Shown here: positions 27,238-36,312 of the stretch, piece after piece
How positions within the stretch are numbered: the first letter of the stretch is position 1
Layout of the letters: every line of letters starts with the position of its first letter
NCBI RefSeq assembly: GCF_000807775.2
Contig: NZ_CP047385.1
Span: 124,001 to 188,000 of the forward strand
Source of the DNA: Pandoraea fibrosis
Lineage (GTDB): Bacteria; Pseudomonadota; Gammaproteobacteria; Burkholderiales; Burkholderiaceae
DNA: 64,000 nucleotides
Reading direction: 5' to 3'
Notes under the pieces: model-generated
What the model was told of the DNA's origin: nothing
The model's input: the letters and a program-made list of their open reading frames with translations, nothing else
The model's database searches: none
Position numbers and translations under genes: made by a program

Positions 27238-28089
27238 TCAGGCCATCACGCCTACGATCACACTGACGGCCGCGAACGCGGCCGTCGCGCTGACCCCCAC
27301 CGTCAGTCCGCGAGCCGACAGCGTGTCGTGCGGCATGACGGCGGCGAGCCGGCTACCGCCGGGCAACGCCAATATCACCTCCGCTTGCCCGGCGTCGTCG
27401 GTAATGGCGTCTACCGTGCCGGAGAGGCGGTTGGCCGTTGGCAGTCCTGCAAGATCGGCGCCGCGCGCGATCTCGATCCACGGCGCCTTGATGAGGGCGA
27501 ATGCATCGCCGCCCACGGCAAGCCCCAACGTCTGCGTGCTGTGATGCGTCAGCGACGCGGTGATGGCCTCCCCGCCGGGCAAGGTCAGCGTGACTTCGTC
27601 GTTCACGCCACAGCGTCGAATGTCGGTAATGTTGCCGTGCAACTGGTTGCGGGCGCTCGTTTGCAATCCGAGTCGAGCGATCACGGGCCACTGTTCGTCG
27701 AAATGCTCGAGATCGTTGGCCACGCGCGCGAGAAACTGCCGTTGCGCCACTTCCACCGCCCGAAACGCGGCCACGAGCTTCGCCCCGCGTGCAGTGAGGC
27801 GCGTGCCGCCACCGCCACGGCCGCCTGTGCTGCGCGCGACCAGTGGCTCACCGGCAAGCTGATTCATCGCATCCACGGCATCCCACGCCGCCTTGTAACT
27901 CATGCCGGCCGCTTTGGCGGCCGCGGTGATCGATCCGTGCGCGGCAATCTGTTCGAGCAATGCAATTCGGGCCTGGCCGCCGAGCGACGAGTTGCCGCGA
28001 TGCAACCAAAGTGAACCACTGACTTGCAGAGCATCATCCATTTCGTTGTGTAAAACGCCATCCGGCGTTGAAGAAGGTTCGGAAACCAT
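27238..28089 (-). CDS. modE: Molybdate-responsive regulator ModE
   Basis: 283 residues if started at ATG 28089; an ATG at 28041 (267 residues) is nearer to the usual 260 and also possible, neither having a clear ribosome site. The N-terminal winged helix has GSITAAAKAAGMSYKAAWDA and the signature GGRGGGGTRLTARG. Then come LQTSARNQLHG and two tandem molybdate-binding (MOP) repeats (about residues 145-210 and 220-283) with LIKAPWIEIA. ModE with bound molybdate represses molybdate uptake and activates some molybdoenzymes. No modABC or molybdopterin gene is in the window, so its targets are elsewhere. Confidence 0.9.
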   Translation of the reverse strand: MVSEPSSTPDGVLHNEMDDALQVSGSLWLHRGNSSLGGQARIALLEQIAAHGSITAAAKAAGMSYKAAWDAVDAMNQLAGEPLVARSTGGRGGGGTRLTARGAKLVAAFRAVEVAQRQFLARVANDLEHFDEQWPVIARLGLQTSARNQLHGNITDIRRCGVNDEVTLTLPGGEAITASLTHHSTQTLGLAVGGDAFALIKAPWIEIARGADLAGLPTANRLSGTVDAITDDAGQAEVILALPGGSRLAAVMPHDTLSARGLTVGVSATAAFAAVSVIVGVMA

Positions 28090-28379
28090 AATGATTTTTT
28101 CGATCAAACCCAGCAGGTGGCCGCATTGTAGAGGGCGGGCGAACCCGCGAAAACCAACGCTGGACGGGGAAGTGTTGCGGCGCACCAACGAAGCGCGCTT
28201 TGGTCGTGCATTTGGGGGACGAATGGGGGACGTTTCTCCTCTACATTGAATTTCGCCGCATGCCCCCCCAATGCCGGTCGGTATCGCATCAGGCTGACAT
28301 TCAGGCCGGATGCAGATTGACCGGGAATGCGACGTTTGCCGAAGTGCCCACTCACCTGACACAACAGAAACGGGGTGAA

Positions 28380-28616
28380 ATGATGCGCGTCAGGAATATC
28401 AAGGAAACGGTTGACGGGGCTCGATACTATCGTCTGGTTCGCACGCTGCCCAACGGCAAGCGACATCAGATGCAAATCTCTTTCTCCGCGGGTGAAATGC
28501 GCTTCAGAAGGTTCGTCGCACAGCGATTATGGTTGCTGCGCGCCGAGATGAGGGACAGTACGCGGGCGGCAGCCATGCCGGCACCGCGTAGCAACATGCC
28601 GCAGTTGGTCTTCTGA
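28380..28616 (+). CDS. Small basic hypothetical protein
   Basis: 78 residues from the ATG at 28380, preceded by GGGGTGA. A frame continues 60 codons upstream, but that part has no plausible start signal and reads as non-coding. The protein is very basic (MMRVRNIKETVDGARYYRLV, then RTLPNGKRHQMQISFSAG, RFRRFVAQRLWLLRAEMRD) with no cysteine or membrane segment. Positive charge and size would fit a nucleic-acid-binding protein, but no family is recognised. A strong terminator at 28639-28677 follows, which supports a real transcript. Confidence 0.5.
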   Translation: MMRVRNIKETVDGARYYRLVRTLPNGKRHQMQISFSAGEMRFRRFVAQRLWLLRAEMRDSTRAAAMPAPRSNMPQLVF

Positions 28617-28638
28617 CCTCATTGCAGTACCGTCAGGC

Positions 28639-28677
28639 AAAACGCCTGGCCGGTTATGTTTCCCGGCCAGGCGTTTT
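28639..28677. terminator. Bidirectional terminator
   Basis: AAAACGCCTGGCCGG (28639-28653) is perfectly complementary to CCGGCCAGGCGTTTT (28663-28677), a 15-bp stem that ends in T residues on both strands. It separates the small basic gene (rightward) from the EAL gene (leftward). Confidence 0.9.
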
Positions 28678-28698
28678 CGTGCGCCGCGCTGATGATGT

Positions 28699-30330
28699 TC
28701 AAACCGCCTTGTGTTGCTGGACGGGGGGATGCGGCGTGACAGACGTAATCGACGTGACCGTCGCAGCATGCGGCTTCACGGTCGTGAGTCCCGCGCCCGC
28801 ATGCGCAATGGCAAACGGCACCAATTCGTCGAACGAGATCGGACGTGCGAACAGATATCCCTGCGCATAAGTGACATTGCGCTCGCGCAGATAACTCGCC
28901 TGCATCTCACTCTCGACACCTTCCGCAACGATCGTCATCCCCATTCGCTCGGCCAGATTGATGATGGAGTCGCAGATGTTGCGTGTGACCACATCGTCTT
29001 CGGTGACGGGCAGGAATTCCTTGTCGATCTTCAGATAGTTGAAGTCGTATCGCTTCAGGTAGCCGATGGAGTTGTTCTCTGCACCGAAGTCGTCGAGCGC
29101 GGTTTCGATCCCGCGGCGCTGGAGCTCCGCCATCACGTTGCGCGCCGCCGCCGAATCGCGGATCACATAACGTTCGGTGATCTCGGCGACCAGCGGATAC
29201 GTGTCGTTGAGCGAGCCGTAGATCCGTTCGATGTCCTGCACGATGGTGGTGTCGCGCAAGTGTCGCTCGGCAAGATTAATCGCTACGTGGAAGCCCTGCG
29301 GCAGCGCCCCCTTCGACACGTCATTGCGAATGATCTTCAGCAGTGAGCGGGTGAGCTCGATAATCAGGCCGTTGCCTTCCGCGATGGGGATGAAGGCATC
29401 GGGCCGAACCAGACCAGCCTCCGGATGGTGCCAGCGCACCAGCGCTTCGGCGCCGGAGCAGCGTCCCGTCGCCAGTTCCATCACCGGCTGGTAATACACC
29501 TTGAATTCGTTGCGTTTGATACCGAGGGCGATTTGCCGGCGCATGAATTGCGCGGCGCTGAGATGGCGGAAGACCAGAATGCCCAGCAGGACCGCGATGA
29601 CAATCCCGAACGACAGGTAGATGGGGGCGTAATTCGCAATCAGCCAGCGAGTCAGAGACGGGCTGCCGGCGACCGATGTGGCGAAGAGTTCCGAGCCGAG
29701 GGTGATTTGCGCGCCGCGCGTCGCAATCGCGGCCGACTCGAGTCTTGTGCCCTCGGAGGTGAGGGAAAGCTTCCCGATGGTCATCGCGGTCCATTCGAGA
29801 TCGCTGTTTTTCACGCTATGCAATGACTCGCTCAGGTACACGCCGTCGATGAATCCCAGCACGCCGTCGGTGGCGGAGGTGGGAACGAAGATCGCGAGCG
29901 CAGGGGAGTCGCGGACGTAAGGCGTGCTGGGGACAAAAATGGCACGCGTGCCCGCGAGCATTGGCACCAGGTCGTTGGGCAGCGGCATATCGATGGCTTC
30001 GTCGCTGCGAAGGACCGACGAGCAATACATCTTCCCGTGCGAGATAAGCCAGATGGAACGGAAGTAGGGGCTGAGTGTGCCCTCGGCCTGAAGCGCGCTG
30101 CTGACTTCGTTGCAGTTGCGTCCGACCCAGGCGGTGGCTCCCTGCAGGGTGGCGTCGGCTCGGTCGACGATGCGCTCGAGCGCGTCGCGCTGGCGCTCGG
30201 CTTCCTCCTGCAAGATCCCCTGCGACGCACTGACGACGCGTAGCCAACCGAGCAACAGCACGACAAGCAGCGTGGCCGTCACGACGAGCCCGGTCACCAG
30301 CCACTGCACGACTCTGGAGTGTTGAATCAT
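28699..30330 (-). CDS. Cyclic-di-GMP phosphodiesterase, CSS-motif sensor plus EAL domain
   Basis: 543 residues from ATG 30330. Order: membrane helix (VVQWLVTGLVVTATLLVVLL, about residues 7-27), periplasmic CSS-motif domain (about 30-230) with the hallmark MYCSSVLR and a second cysteine in GRNCNEVSS, second helix (IYLSFGIVIAVLLGILVFRH), then a cytoplasmic EAL domain (about 275-520). The catalytic set is complete: EALVRW, AINLAERHL, EITERYV, ALDDFG, LKIDKEFL and VAEGVES, so hydrolysis of cyclic-di-GMP to pGpG is expected. In related proteins the CSS cysteines sense periplasmic redox state and control activity. It is monocistronic and opposes the diguanylate cyclase WspR encoded at 46.6 kb. Confidence 0.9.
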   Translation of the reverse strand: MIQHSRVVQWLVTGLVVTATLLVVLLLGWLRVVSASQGILQEEAERQRDALERIVDRADATLQGATAWVGRNCNEVSSALQAEGTLSPYFRSIWLISHGKMYCSSVLRSDEAIDMPLPNDLVPMLAGTRAIFVPSTPYVRDSPALAIFVPTSATDGVLGFIDGVYLSESLHSVKNSDLEWTAMTIGKLSLTSEGTRLESAAIATRGAQITLGSELFATSVAGSPSLTRWLIANYAPIYLSFGIVIAVLLGILVFRHLSAAQFMRRQIALGIKRNEFKVYYQPVMELATGRCSGAEALVRWHHPEAGLVRPDAFIPIAEGNGLIIELTRSLLKIIRNDVSKGALPQGFHVAINLAERHLRDTTIVQDIERIYGSLNDTYPLVAEITERYVIRDSAAARNVMAELQRRGIETALDDFGAENNSIGYLKRYDFNYLKIDKEFLPVTEDDVVTRNICDSIINLAERMGMTIVAEGVESEMQASYLRERNVTYAQGYLFARPISFDELVPFAIAHAGAGLTTVKPHAATVTSITSVTPHPPVQQHKAV

Positions 30331-30739
30331 GTTTTGCCGCCAACCAAGGAAGGAGTAGGGCCCGTATGTGTGCTTGGTGTTGCATGGCACAACTCGCCAA
30401 TCGACTCTACACGAATCCCCGGCGGCGACCAACGCCCGATAAACCCGGACAACCTCCGGCAAACGCGGGCTTGATCGGCTCTAAGGTGGTGGGCACGGAC
30501 CCTTTTGTCCAATGCCTTGTCGAGCGTGCCTTGTCGGCTTCGACAACGCATACAGCGGTGGGCTGGGGATGGCGGAATCGCGACAAAACTTGGCGTAACG
30601 ACGATTTACGCATGCTCTACACTTCACTTATTCAATTTCCGGTCAAAAATGGGATAAATCCCAACTTTCACGTATATCTGCACGAAAGCTGCCGGAAAGA
30701 CTGCGTTTTCCAAAGCCTTTGACGTCAATCCTTCCTCCC
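30331..30739. other. Intergenic region between EAL and Fsr genes
   Basis: 409 bp separating divergent genes. No convincing coding frame or RNA structure. The stretch 30596-30680 is AT-rich and is the likely promoter area of the Fsr gene. A direct repeat GCCTTGTCG occurs at about 30512 and 30530; I attach no meaning to it. Confidence 0.4.
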
Positions 30740-31975
30740 ATGTCGAGTCAACCTGCAACTACCCTTCCCGGCGCCCCCTCGCCGGCCGCGCAGGGCACAG
30801 CGTTCCGCGTGCTGTCTGCGATCAGCTTCTCTCACTTGCTCAACGACATGATTCAGTCGTTGATCCTCGCGATCTATCCGCTGCTCAAGGCGAGCTTCGA
30901 TCTGAGCTTCGGTCAGGTCGGCCTGATCACGCTCACGTATCAGATCACCGCGTCGCTGCTGCAACCGGTCGTGGGGCTATATACGGATAAGCATCCGAAA
31001 CCGTATTCGCTGCCGGTGGGCATGGGCTTTACGCTCGTGGGTCTGCTGTTGCTGGCCGTGGCGCCGAACTTCGGCGTGCTGCTGGTCGCGGCGGCGCTCG
31101 TCGGTATGGGCTCGTCGGTGTTCCATCCGGAGTCGTCGCGCGTGGCACGCATGGCCTCGGGTGGACGCCACGGCATGGCGCAATCGTTCTTCCAGGTGGG
31201 CGGTAACGTCGGCTCTTCGCTGGGCCCGTTACTCGCTGCGCTGATCATTGCGCCGCACGGTCGCGGCAGCGTGGCGTGGTTTTCCGTGGCGGCGCTCGTG
31301 GCGATCGTGGTGCTGTTTCAGGTCAGCCGCTGGTATGCAGCGCAGCGCGCCGCAAGCAAAGGCAAGCCGGCCGCGCGACGTGGCGGCCACGCGCATCTGA
31401 CGCGCGGCAAGGTGATGTTCGCCATCGGTATTCTGCTGGTGCTGATCTTCTCGAAGTACTTCTATCTCGCGAGCATCAGCAGCTACTTCACGTTCTATCT
31501 GATCAGCAAGTTCCACGTATCGGTGCAAAGCGCGCAGGTGCATCTGTTCGTGTTCCTGTTCGCTGTGGCGGCCGGCACGATGATCGGCGGCCCGCTGGGC
31601 GACAAGATCGGTCGCAAGTATGTGATCTGGGGGTCGATCCTCGGCGCGGCGCCCTTCACGTTGATGCTGCCGTACGCCAATCTCTTCTGGACGGGCATTC
31701 TGACGGTCGCGATCGGCCTGATTCTCGCCTCGGCATTCTCGGCGATTCTCGTCTATGCGCAGGAGCTGATTCCGGGCAAGGTCGGTACCGTATCGGGGCT
31801 GTTCTTCGGTTTCGCGTTCGGGATGGGAGGCGTGGGTGCCGCAGTGCTGGGGCAACTCGCCGACTCGACGAGCATCGACTTCGTCTACCACGTGTGCGCC
31901 TATCTGCCGCTGTTGGGGATCGTGACGATTCTGCTGCCGGACGTCGAAGGCAAGAAGACGATGGCGGCGGCCTGA
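30740..31975 (+). CDS. fsr: Fosmidomycin-resistance type MFS exporter (Fsr)
   Basis: 411 residues from ATG 30740 (MSSQPATTLPG); a TTG seven codons upstream is possible. About 12 membrane helices. The Fsr-specific block HPESSRVARMASGGRHGMAQ followed by SFFQVGGNVGSSLGPLLAA is strongly conserved here, as is GGPLGDKIGRKYVI in the second half. E. coli Fsr exports fosmidomycin, a phosphonate antibiotic; natural substrates are not known. The gene is monocistronic, divergent from the EAL gene and closed by a strong terminator. Confidence 0.88.
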   Translation: MSSQPATTLPGAPSPAAQGTAFRVLSAISFSHLLNDMIQSLILAIYPLLKASFDLSFGQVGLITLTYQITASLLQPVVGLYTDKHPKPYSLPVGMGFTLVGLLLLAVAPNFGVLLVAAALVGMGSSVFHPESSRVARMASGGRHGMAQSFFQVGGNVGSSLGPLLAALIIAPHGRGSVAWFSVAALVAIVVLFQVSRWYAAQRAASKGKPAARRGGHAHLTRGKVMFAIGILLVLIFSKYFYLASISSYFTFYLISKFHVSVQSAQVHLFVFLFAVAAGTMIGGPLGDKIGRKYVIWGSILGAAPFTLMLPYANLFWTGILTVAIGLILASAFSAILVYAQELIPGKVGTVSGLFFGFAFGMGGVGAAVLGQLADSTSIDFVYHVCAYLPLLGIVTILLPDVEGKKTMAAA

Positions 31976-32024
31976 CATCGCGATGTGAACGATGCGCCGG
32001 CGCCCGTTCGTCGGCGACGCAATG

Positions 32025-32063
32025 AAAAACGCCGGCCCGAAAATTTCGGGGCCGGCGTTTTTT
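32025..32063. terminator. Bidirectional terminator after fsr
   Basis: Five A residues plus a long GC-rich stem (left arm 32025-32042, right arm 32044-32062) ending in six T residues at 32058-32063. It serves fsr rightward and the small secreted gene at 32090-32503 leftward. Confidence 0.88.
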
Positions 32064-32089
32064 GTCCTACGAAGGCATGGCGGAATCGA

Positions 32090-32503
32090 TTACGGCGTGC
32101 CGCGCTTCTGCAGTTCCCAGCGGCCGGCGTCGCCCTGCTTGCAGGCGGGCAACTTGAGCGTGACTTCCTGACCCTTCGCGCCGAGCAGCACGATCAGGTC
32201 GCGGCAGGTCTTGGTGTCGTCCTTCTGGGTGTTGGTCGGCGTGAGATGTGCCGTGATCGCCACCGGATTGCGCGTGCCCTTGTTGGCCCACTCGACGGTT
32301 TCGTTGTCTTGCTTGGTGGACAGGACTTCGTTGGCGGCTTTGGCGAGCGACTCGTTATCGGCCTTCTTCATGTAGGCCAGCGGCGAGTTGCTCATGAACA
32401 TGAGATTGGAGGCGGCGAACGCGGGGGCGGCCAGGCCGGCCCCGACGGCGAGTGCCGTGCCGAGCGCGATCGAGCGGAAGCGCGACAAATGAGTATGCGA
32501 CAT
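32090..32503 (-). CDS. Small secreted protein, unknown function
   Basis: 137 residues from ATG 32503, which has AAGGACT six bases upstream; a longer frame to 32545 lacks support. Signal peptide at about residues 1-31 (SIALGTALAVGAGLAAPAFA, cleaved before SNLMFM). The mature part is about 105 residues with two cysteines (KTCRDLIVLLG and KLPACKQGD) that could form one disulfide. The segment TCRDLIVLLGAKGQEVTLKL resembles the terminal domain of outer-membrane surface-antigen proteins, a weak resemblance. A periplasmic role is likely; the function is unknown. Confidence 0.65.
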   Translation of the reverse strand: MSHTHLSRFRSIALGTALAVGAGLAAPAFAASNLMFMSNSPLAYMKKADNESLAKAANEVLSTKQDNETVEWANKGTRNPVAITAHLTPTNTQKDDTKTCRDLIVLLGAKGQEVTLKLPACKQGDAGRWELQKRGTP

Positions 32504-32633
32504 TCGGAGTCCTTGAGATTGTCGACAGAAAACGGGGGCCTGCACGAGACCGTGTCGGGTCTTGTTCCGACGGCTCGGCCGCAGGAAGCACGTCGATCAT
32601 AAAAGAAACCGCGAGCCACGTCATCCCGGCGAA

Positions 32634-33998
32634 TCATTGGCGAACGGCAGCACGCAGGACATCGGCGACCCGCGCCAGCGCACCTTCCAGTGCAATATCG
32701 CTGGCCGGTGAACCCAGGGCGACGCGAATCGCCGCCGGTGCCGCCTGTCCCGGCGCGGCGAACGCATCGACCGGCGTCACGGCAATGCCCTGCGTTTGCA
32801 GGGTGGCCACCACGTCGTCGCAGCGCGTGGGCGCAGGCACAGGCAGCAGCAGATGAAACGCCCCGGCATAACCCGTCGCGCCGAGCTCTGCGAAGCAAGC
32901 CTGCGCGATCGCCTGACGCTGCCGGGCCAGCGCCCGCTTGCGCGTGATCCAGAGATCGAGGGTGCCGTCGTCCAGCCAGCGCGACGCCAGTTGCGCCATC
33001 AACGGCGCGGCGCTCCACACACTCGCGCGCATGGCCGCGTGCAGGCGTGGTAACCACCCCACAGGCCCGGTCAGATAGGCGATGCGCAGCCCCGGCGCGG
33101 CCGGTTTGGACAGACTGCAAACCTCGAAGGTGCGCTCGGGCGCAAGCAACCGAAGCGGCGGCGGCGCGTCGGCCACGAGAAATCCATAGGCACTGTCTTC
33201 CACCAGCAGCAGATCGTGACGTCGCGCCACCTCGACCAGTGCCAGCCGTTGCGCGAGCGGCATCACACTTCCCAGCGGGTTGTGCAGTGTCGGCATCGTG
33301 TAGACAACGCGCAAGCGTCCCGCATGTGCGCGACAGATCGCGTCGAGTGCCGACGGATCGAGGCCGTCGGCTGTCATCGGTACGGCCGCGAGAGGGATGT
33401 CGCGCATGGCGGCAAGTGCCTTCCAGCCGGGATACGTCAGCGCTTCGACCGCGACGGGCTCCCCCGCGCGGCACAGAGCCAGTTGCAACACGTCGAGCGC
33501 ATGCTGACCGCCTGCGCAGACGACCAGGGCATCGGGCGACACGTCGACACCGTCGCGCCGGGATAGCCACTGCGCCGCCGCGCGGCGATCGGACGGATGC
33601 CCGTCGTGTGGCGCGTGCGAGAGCAATGTGCTCAGGTCGCCGCCGGACGCCGTCTCTCTCAACGCCTGCCGGAATGCCTCGGTCTGCCCGGGCAACACCG
33701 GGTAGTTGAACGCCAGATCGACGCCCCCGAGCCCACCGGGCGCCGGCGCCCACTGCGCGAACGCCGCGGCGGCACCCACGGCAGGCGAGCGCACGAAGGT
33801 GCCGCGCCCCACTTCACCGACGGCGAGGCCGCGCCGCGCCAGTTCGGCGTAGATCCGGGTGACGGTGGAGAGGGCAAGTCCGTGGGCGTCGGCGTAGTCG
33901 CGCTGCGGCGGCAGACGCGTGCCCGACGCGAGATCGCCGGACACGATGGCTTTGGTGAGACGCTCGACATGATCAGGGTAACGGGTGGGAGCGGCCAT
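32634..33998 (-). CDS. MocR/PdxR-family regulator (GntR helix-turn-helix plus aminotransferase fold)
   Basis: 454 residues from ATG 33998; a GTG at 34043 would add 15. The N-terminal winged helix (about 5-70) has LASGTRLPPQRDYADAHGLA and LALSTVTRIYAELARRGLA. The rest is a fold-type I aminotransferase-like domain with the PLP lysine in CSLSKPAAPGLRIAYL, YTMPTLHNPLG and LLLVEDSAYGF. These proteins bind PLP or an aldimine and act as transcription factors, usually without catalysis. Divergent from the MFS gene at 34140, so it probably controls that exporter in response to an amino compound or vitamin B6. The short intergenic region includes CAATT-CAAT-AATTG (34027-34040). Confidence 0.87.
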   Translation of the reverse strand: MAAPTRYPDHVERLTKAIVSGDLASGTRLPPQRDYADAHGLALSTVTRIYAELARRGLAVGEVGRGTFVRSPAVGAAAAFAQWAPAPGGLGGVDLAFNYPVLPGQTEAFRQALRETASGGDLSTLLSHAPHDGHPSDRRAAAQWLSRRDGVDVSPDALVVCAGGQHALDVLQLALCRAGEPVAVEALTYPGWKALAAMRDIPLAAVPMTADGLDPSALDAICRAHAGRLRVVYTMPTLHNPLGSVMPLAQRLALVEVARRHDLLLVEDSAYGFLVADAPPPLRLLAPERTFEVCSLSKPAAPGLRIAYLTGPVGWLPRLHAAMRASVWSAAPLMAQLASRWLDDGTLDLWITRKRALARQRQAIAQACFAELGATGYAGAFHLLLPVPAPTRCDDVVATLQTQGIAVTPVDAFAAPGQAAPAAIRVALGSPASDIALEGALARVADVLRAAVRQ

Positions 33999-34139
33999 GA
34001 CGGGTGGGGGGAAATTGATCTCAGGACAATTCAATAATTGCACCGGATTGGCGCCGTAGCAATACTGCGTTGATGGTGCATATCGTGCCCCCGCGCTCCC
34101 GCGCAGATCCCTTCACCGTCGTTCCCCAAGGTGTATCGC

Positions 34140-35369
34140 ATGTCTCGCCCTGCTCCTCGCGCCAACGCTCATCCCGATGCCACGTTTCGGTTGCCTGCTC
34201 CGGCGCGACCCCGCTGGGCGATCCCGCTGCTTGCTCTTGCGCTATTCCTCGTGACGTTCGCCGTCAATCTGCAGGCGCCGCTGGTGCCGCATTACGCGGC
34301 GGCGAGCGGTGCCGGCACGGGCGCACAGGCGCTTGCCTTCGCCTGCTATGTCGGTGCGCTCGTGCCGACGCTGCTGCTTCTCGCGGGATTGTCCGATCGC
34401 GTGGGACGCCGCTTGCCGTTGGCCGTGGCGCTATTACTTGCACTGGCGGGTACCTGGCTGACGCTGCGTTGGCCGACGCTCGTCGGGCTTGGCGGCGCAC
34501 GCGCGTGCTACGGTGTGGCGACGGGACTCGTGGCCGGCAGTGGCACAGCGTTCATGACGGAGTTGTACGGCGATCGTGAGGATGCCGCGACACGGGGGGC
34601 TGCACTCGTGGCGGCAGCGACGTCGCTGGGTTTCGGCACAGGGGCGCTGGTCACCGGCATTTGCCTCGTCGTGGCCCCTTCGATGCTGCCGCCGGTGAGC
34701 TTGTGGGCATACCCGCCGTTGGCCTTCGTGGCCGCGTTCGCAGTGGCGGCGCTGCCCGCGCCGGCGCGTCATCCGAACGTACCGTGGCTGCGCTGGCCGG
34801 TGCTTGCTCCCGGCACCGTACCGCTGGGGGTGGCCATTCTTCTCGCGTGGGCGGCAGTGGGGGTCGTGATCGGTGTCGTGCCGGCCGCGCTAGCGGCGCA
34901 TGGCCATGCGGCGTGGGCCGGATTCGCCACGTTCTTCGTCATCTCGACGGGATTGCTGTTCCAGCCTGCCGCACGACGAATGGCGCCGGTGAAAGCCGTC
35001 CGCATTGGCCTCGTGCTGGTGCCGCTGGGTTTCGTTGTGCTGGCGTTGGGCGTGACTTACGCCAATCTGCCCGCCTTGCTCGTCGGTGCGGCTGTGGCCA
35101 GTTCCGCGTGCTACGGCTTCACGTATCTGGGGGGACTGGCGGCCGTCAATGCGGCGGTGGCGCCAGCATTGCGTGCGCGGGCGGCGGCCGGGTATTTCCT
35201 CTTCGCGTACTTCGGCTTTTCGGTGCCCGTGGTCACGAGCGGCTGGCTTGCCGACCACTTCGGCATGCCTGTCGCCCTGTCGCTGTTCACTGCGGCGTTG
35301 ATCGCGGGCAGCGTTGCCCTGGCGGTGACGCTGCGTCGCGAGACGACATCGGTCACGCGTCCGGTTTAA
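34140..35369 (+). CDS. MFS transporter
   Basis: 409 residues from ATG 34140 with AAGGTG six bases upstream; a GTG three codons earlier is possible. About 12 membrane helices; loop motif GLSDRVGRRLPLAV after helix 2, and LAVTLRRET at the end. It is divergent from a MocR regulator, a common arrangement for export of amino-acid-like or aminated compounds. The last 17 bp overlap the 3' end of the convergent RpiR gene (35353-35369), so the two transcripts are antisense to each other there. Confidence 0.8.
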   Translation: MSRPAPRANAHPDATFRLPAPARPRWAIPLLALALFLVTFAVNLQAPLVPHYAAASGAGTGAQALAFACYVGALVPTLLLLAGLSDRVGRRLPLAVALLLALAGTWLTLRWPTLVGLGGARACYGVATGLVAGSGTAFMTELYGDREDAATRGAALVAAATSLGFGTGALVTGICLVVAPSMLPPVSLWAYPPLAFVAAFAVAALPAPARHPNVPWLRWPVLAPGTVPLGVAILLAWAAVGVVIGVVPAALAAHGHAAWAGFATFFVISTGLLFQPAARRMAPVKAVRIGLVLVPLGFVVLALGVTYANLPALLVGAAVASSACYGFTYLGGLAAVNAAVAPALRARAAAGYFLFAYFGFSVPVVTSGWLADHFGMPVALSLFTAALIAGSVALAVTLRRETTSVTRPV

Positions 35370-36303
35370 CGCGGCCGCCCCCCGTTGCACTGCCACCGCC
35401 TGCCGGGCCGCCGGCCGGACTGGCTGGACTGACGTACGCGCCGGTACCGTGCAACTGGTCTTCTGCGAGTTCCAGCGCGCGCACCGCACCGCGTCCCTTG
35501 CGGGCGAGCAGCATTTCCACGAGCGTTTCCACCACCGCGATGCCCGCCGTGATCGATGGGAAGAACGACGGGCTCTCATGCGAGAAAAGCACGGTCACGT
35601 CGGCGTCGAGGGCGAGCGGCGAGACGGTGGAGTCGGTGAGGGCAAGCACGCGTGCGCCCGCCGCCCGCGCAGCGCGCGCGACGATCAGCGCTTCGTTCGA
35701 ATACGGCGCAAAGCTGATGACGACAACGACATCGCGCGCCGAGAGCGCGCGCAATTCCATTTCCAGCGTGCCTGCCTCGCCACGAATCAGATGCACCGTC
35801 GGCCGGAACAGCCGATAGACATACTGAAAGGTGAACGCAATGGGGAAGCACGCCCGAAAACCGGCCACATGGACGGTGCCCGCATTGGCGAGCAAATCGA
35901 CCGCCGCACCCAGCGACGCGTTTGCGCCCGCCTCGGTCAGGTCGAGGTTGTTGTGCTGCACGCGGAACATCTCGGGCACCATGCGCGCAGCGTCGCCTTC
36001 GCGAATGACCTGCCGCGCGCGGCTCGCATACGGCTGCGGCCCGAGACGGATGGATTCGAGAAACAGTTCGCGCAAACCATGCCAGCCGTCGAAGCCGAGA
36101 TGCTGCGCAAGCCGCACGAACGTTGCAGGTTGCACGCCGGCCTCGGCGGCAATCGCGCGCATGGAACTGATCGGCACGCGTTGCGGGTGATCGAGCAGAA
36201 AACGCGCGCCCGCCTGAAATTGCGGACTGAGATGGGGATAGCGCTCACGCAATTGCGTGTTGAGTTGTTCGAGCGTCTGCGGCAGCGCTGTGGCTTTTGT
36301 CAT
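35353..36303 (-). CDS. RpiR/MurR-family regulator (HTH plus SIS domain)
   Basis: 316 residues from ATG 36303 (MTKATALPQTLEQLNTQLRE). The N-terminal RpiR helix-turn-helix (about 8-85) contains VPISSMRAIAAEAGVQPATF and RLAQHLGFDGWHGLRELFLE. The SIS domain (about 135-275) contains GTVHVAGFRACFPIAFTF, VVVVISFAPYSNEALIVARA and VLALTDSTVSPLA. A Gly-rich tail ends the protein. SIS domains usually bind sugar phosphates, but RpiR proteins near aminotransferases also occur. It is divergent from the aminotransferase-BKACE operon, whose control region carries five copies of one hexamer (36313-36501), which makes it the probable regulator of that operon. Confidence 0.85.
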   Translation of the reverse strand: MTKATALPQTLEQLNTQLRERYPHLSPQFQAGARFLLDHPQRVPISSMRAIAAEAGVQPATFVRLAQHLGFDGWHGLRELFLESIRLGPQPYASRARQVIREGDAARMVPEMFRVQHNNLDLTEAGANASLGAAVDLLANAGTVHVAGFRACFPIAFTFQYVYRLFRPTVHLIRGEAGTLEMELRALSARDVVVVISFAPYSNEALIVARAARAAGARVLALTDSTVSPLALDADVTVLFSHESPSFFPSITAGIAVVETLVEMLLARKGRGAVRALELAEDQLHGTGAYVSPASPAGGPAGGGSATGGGRVKPDA

Positions 36304-36312
36304 TGGGGGATG

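Noticed and set aside
28200..28379. 60-codon upstream extension of the small basic protein
   Set aside because: No start signal; composition changes abruptly at 28380, where a ribosome site precedes ATG. The upstream part is probably the modE promoter region.
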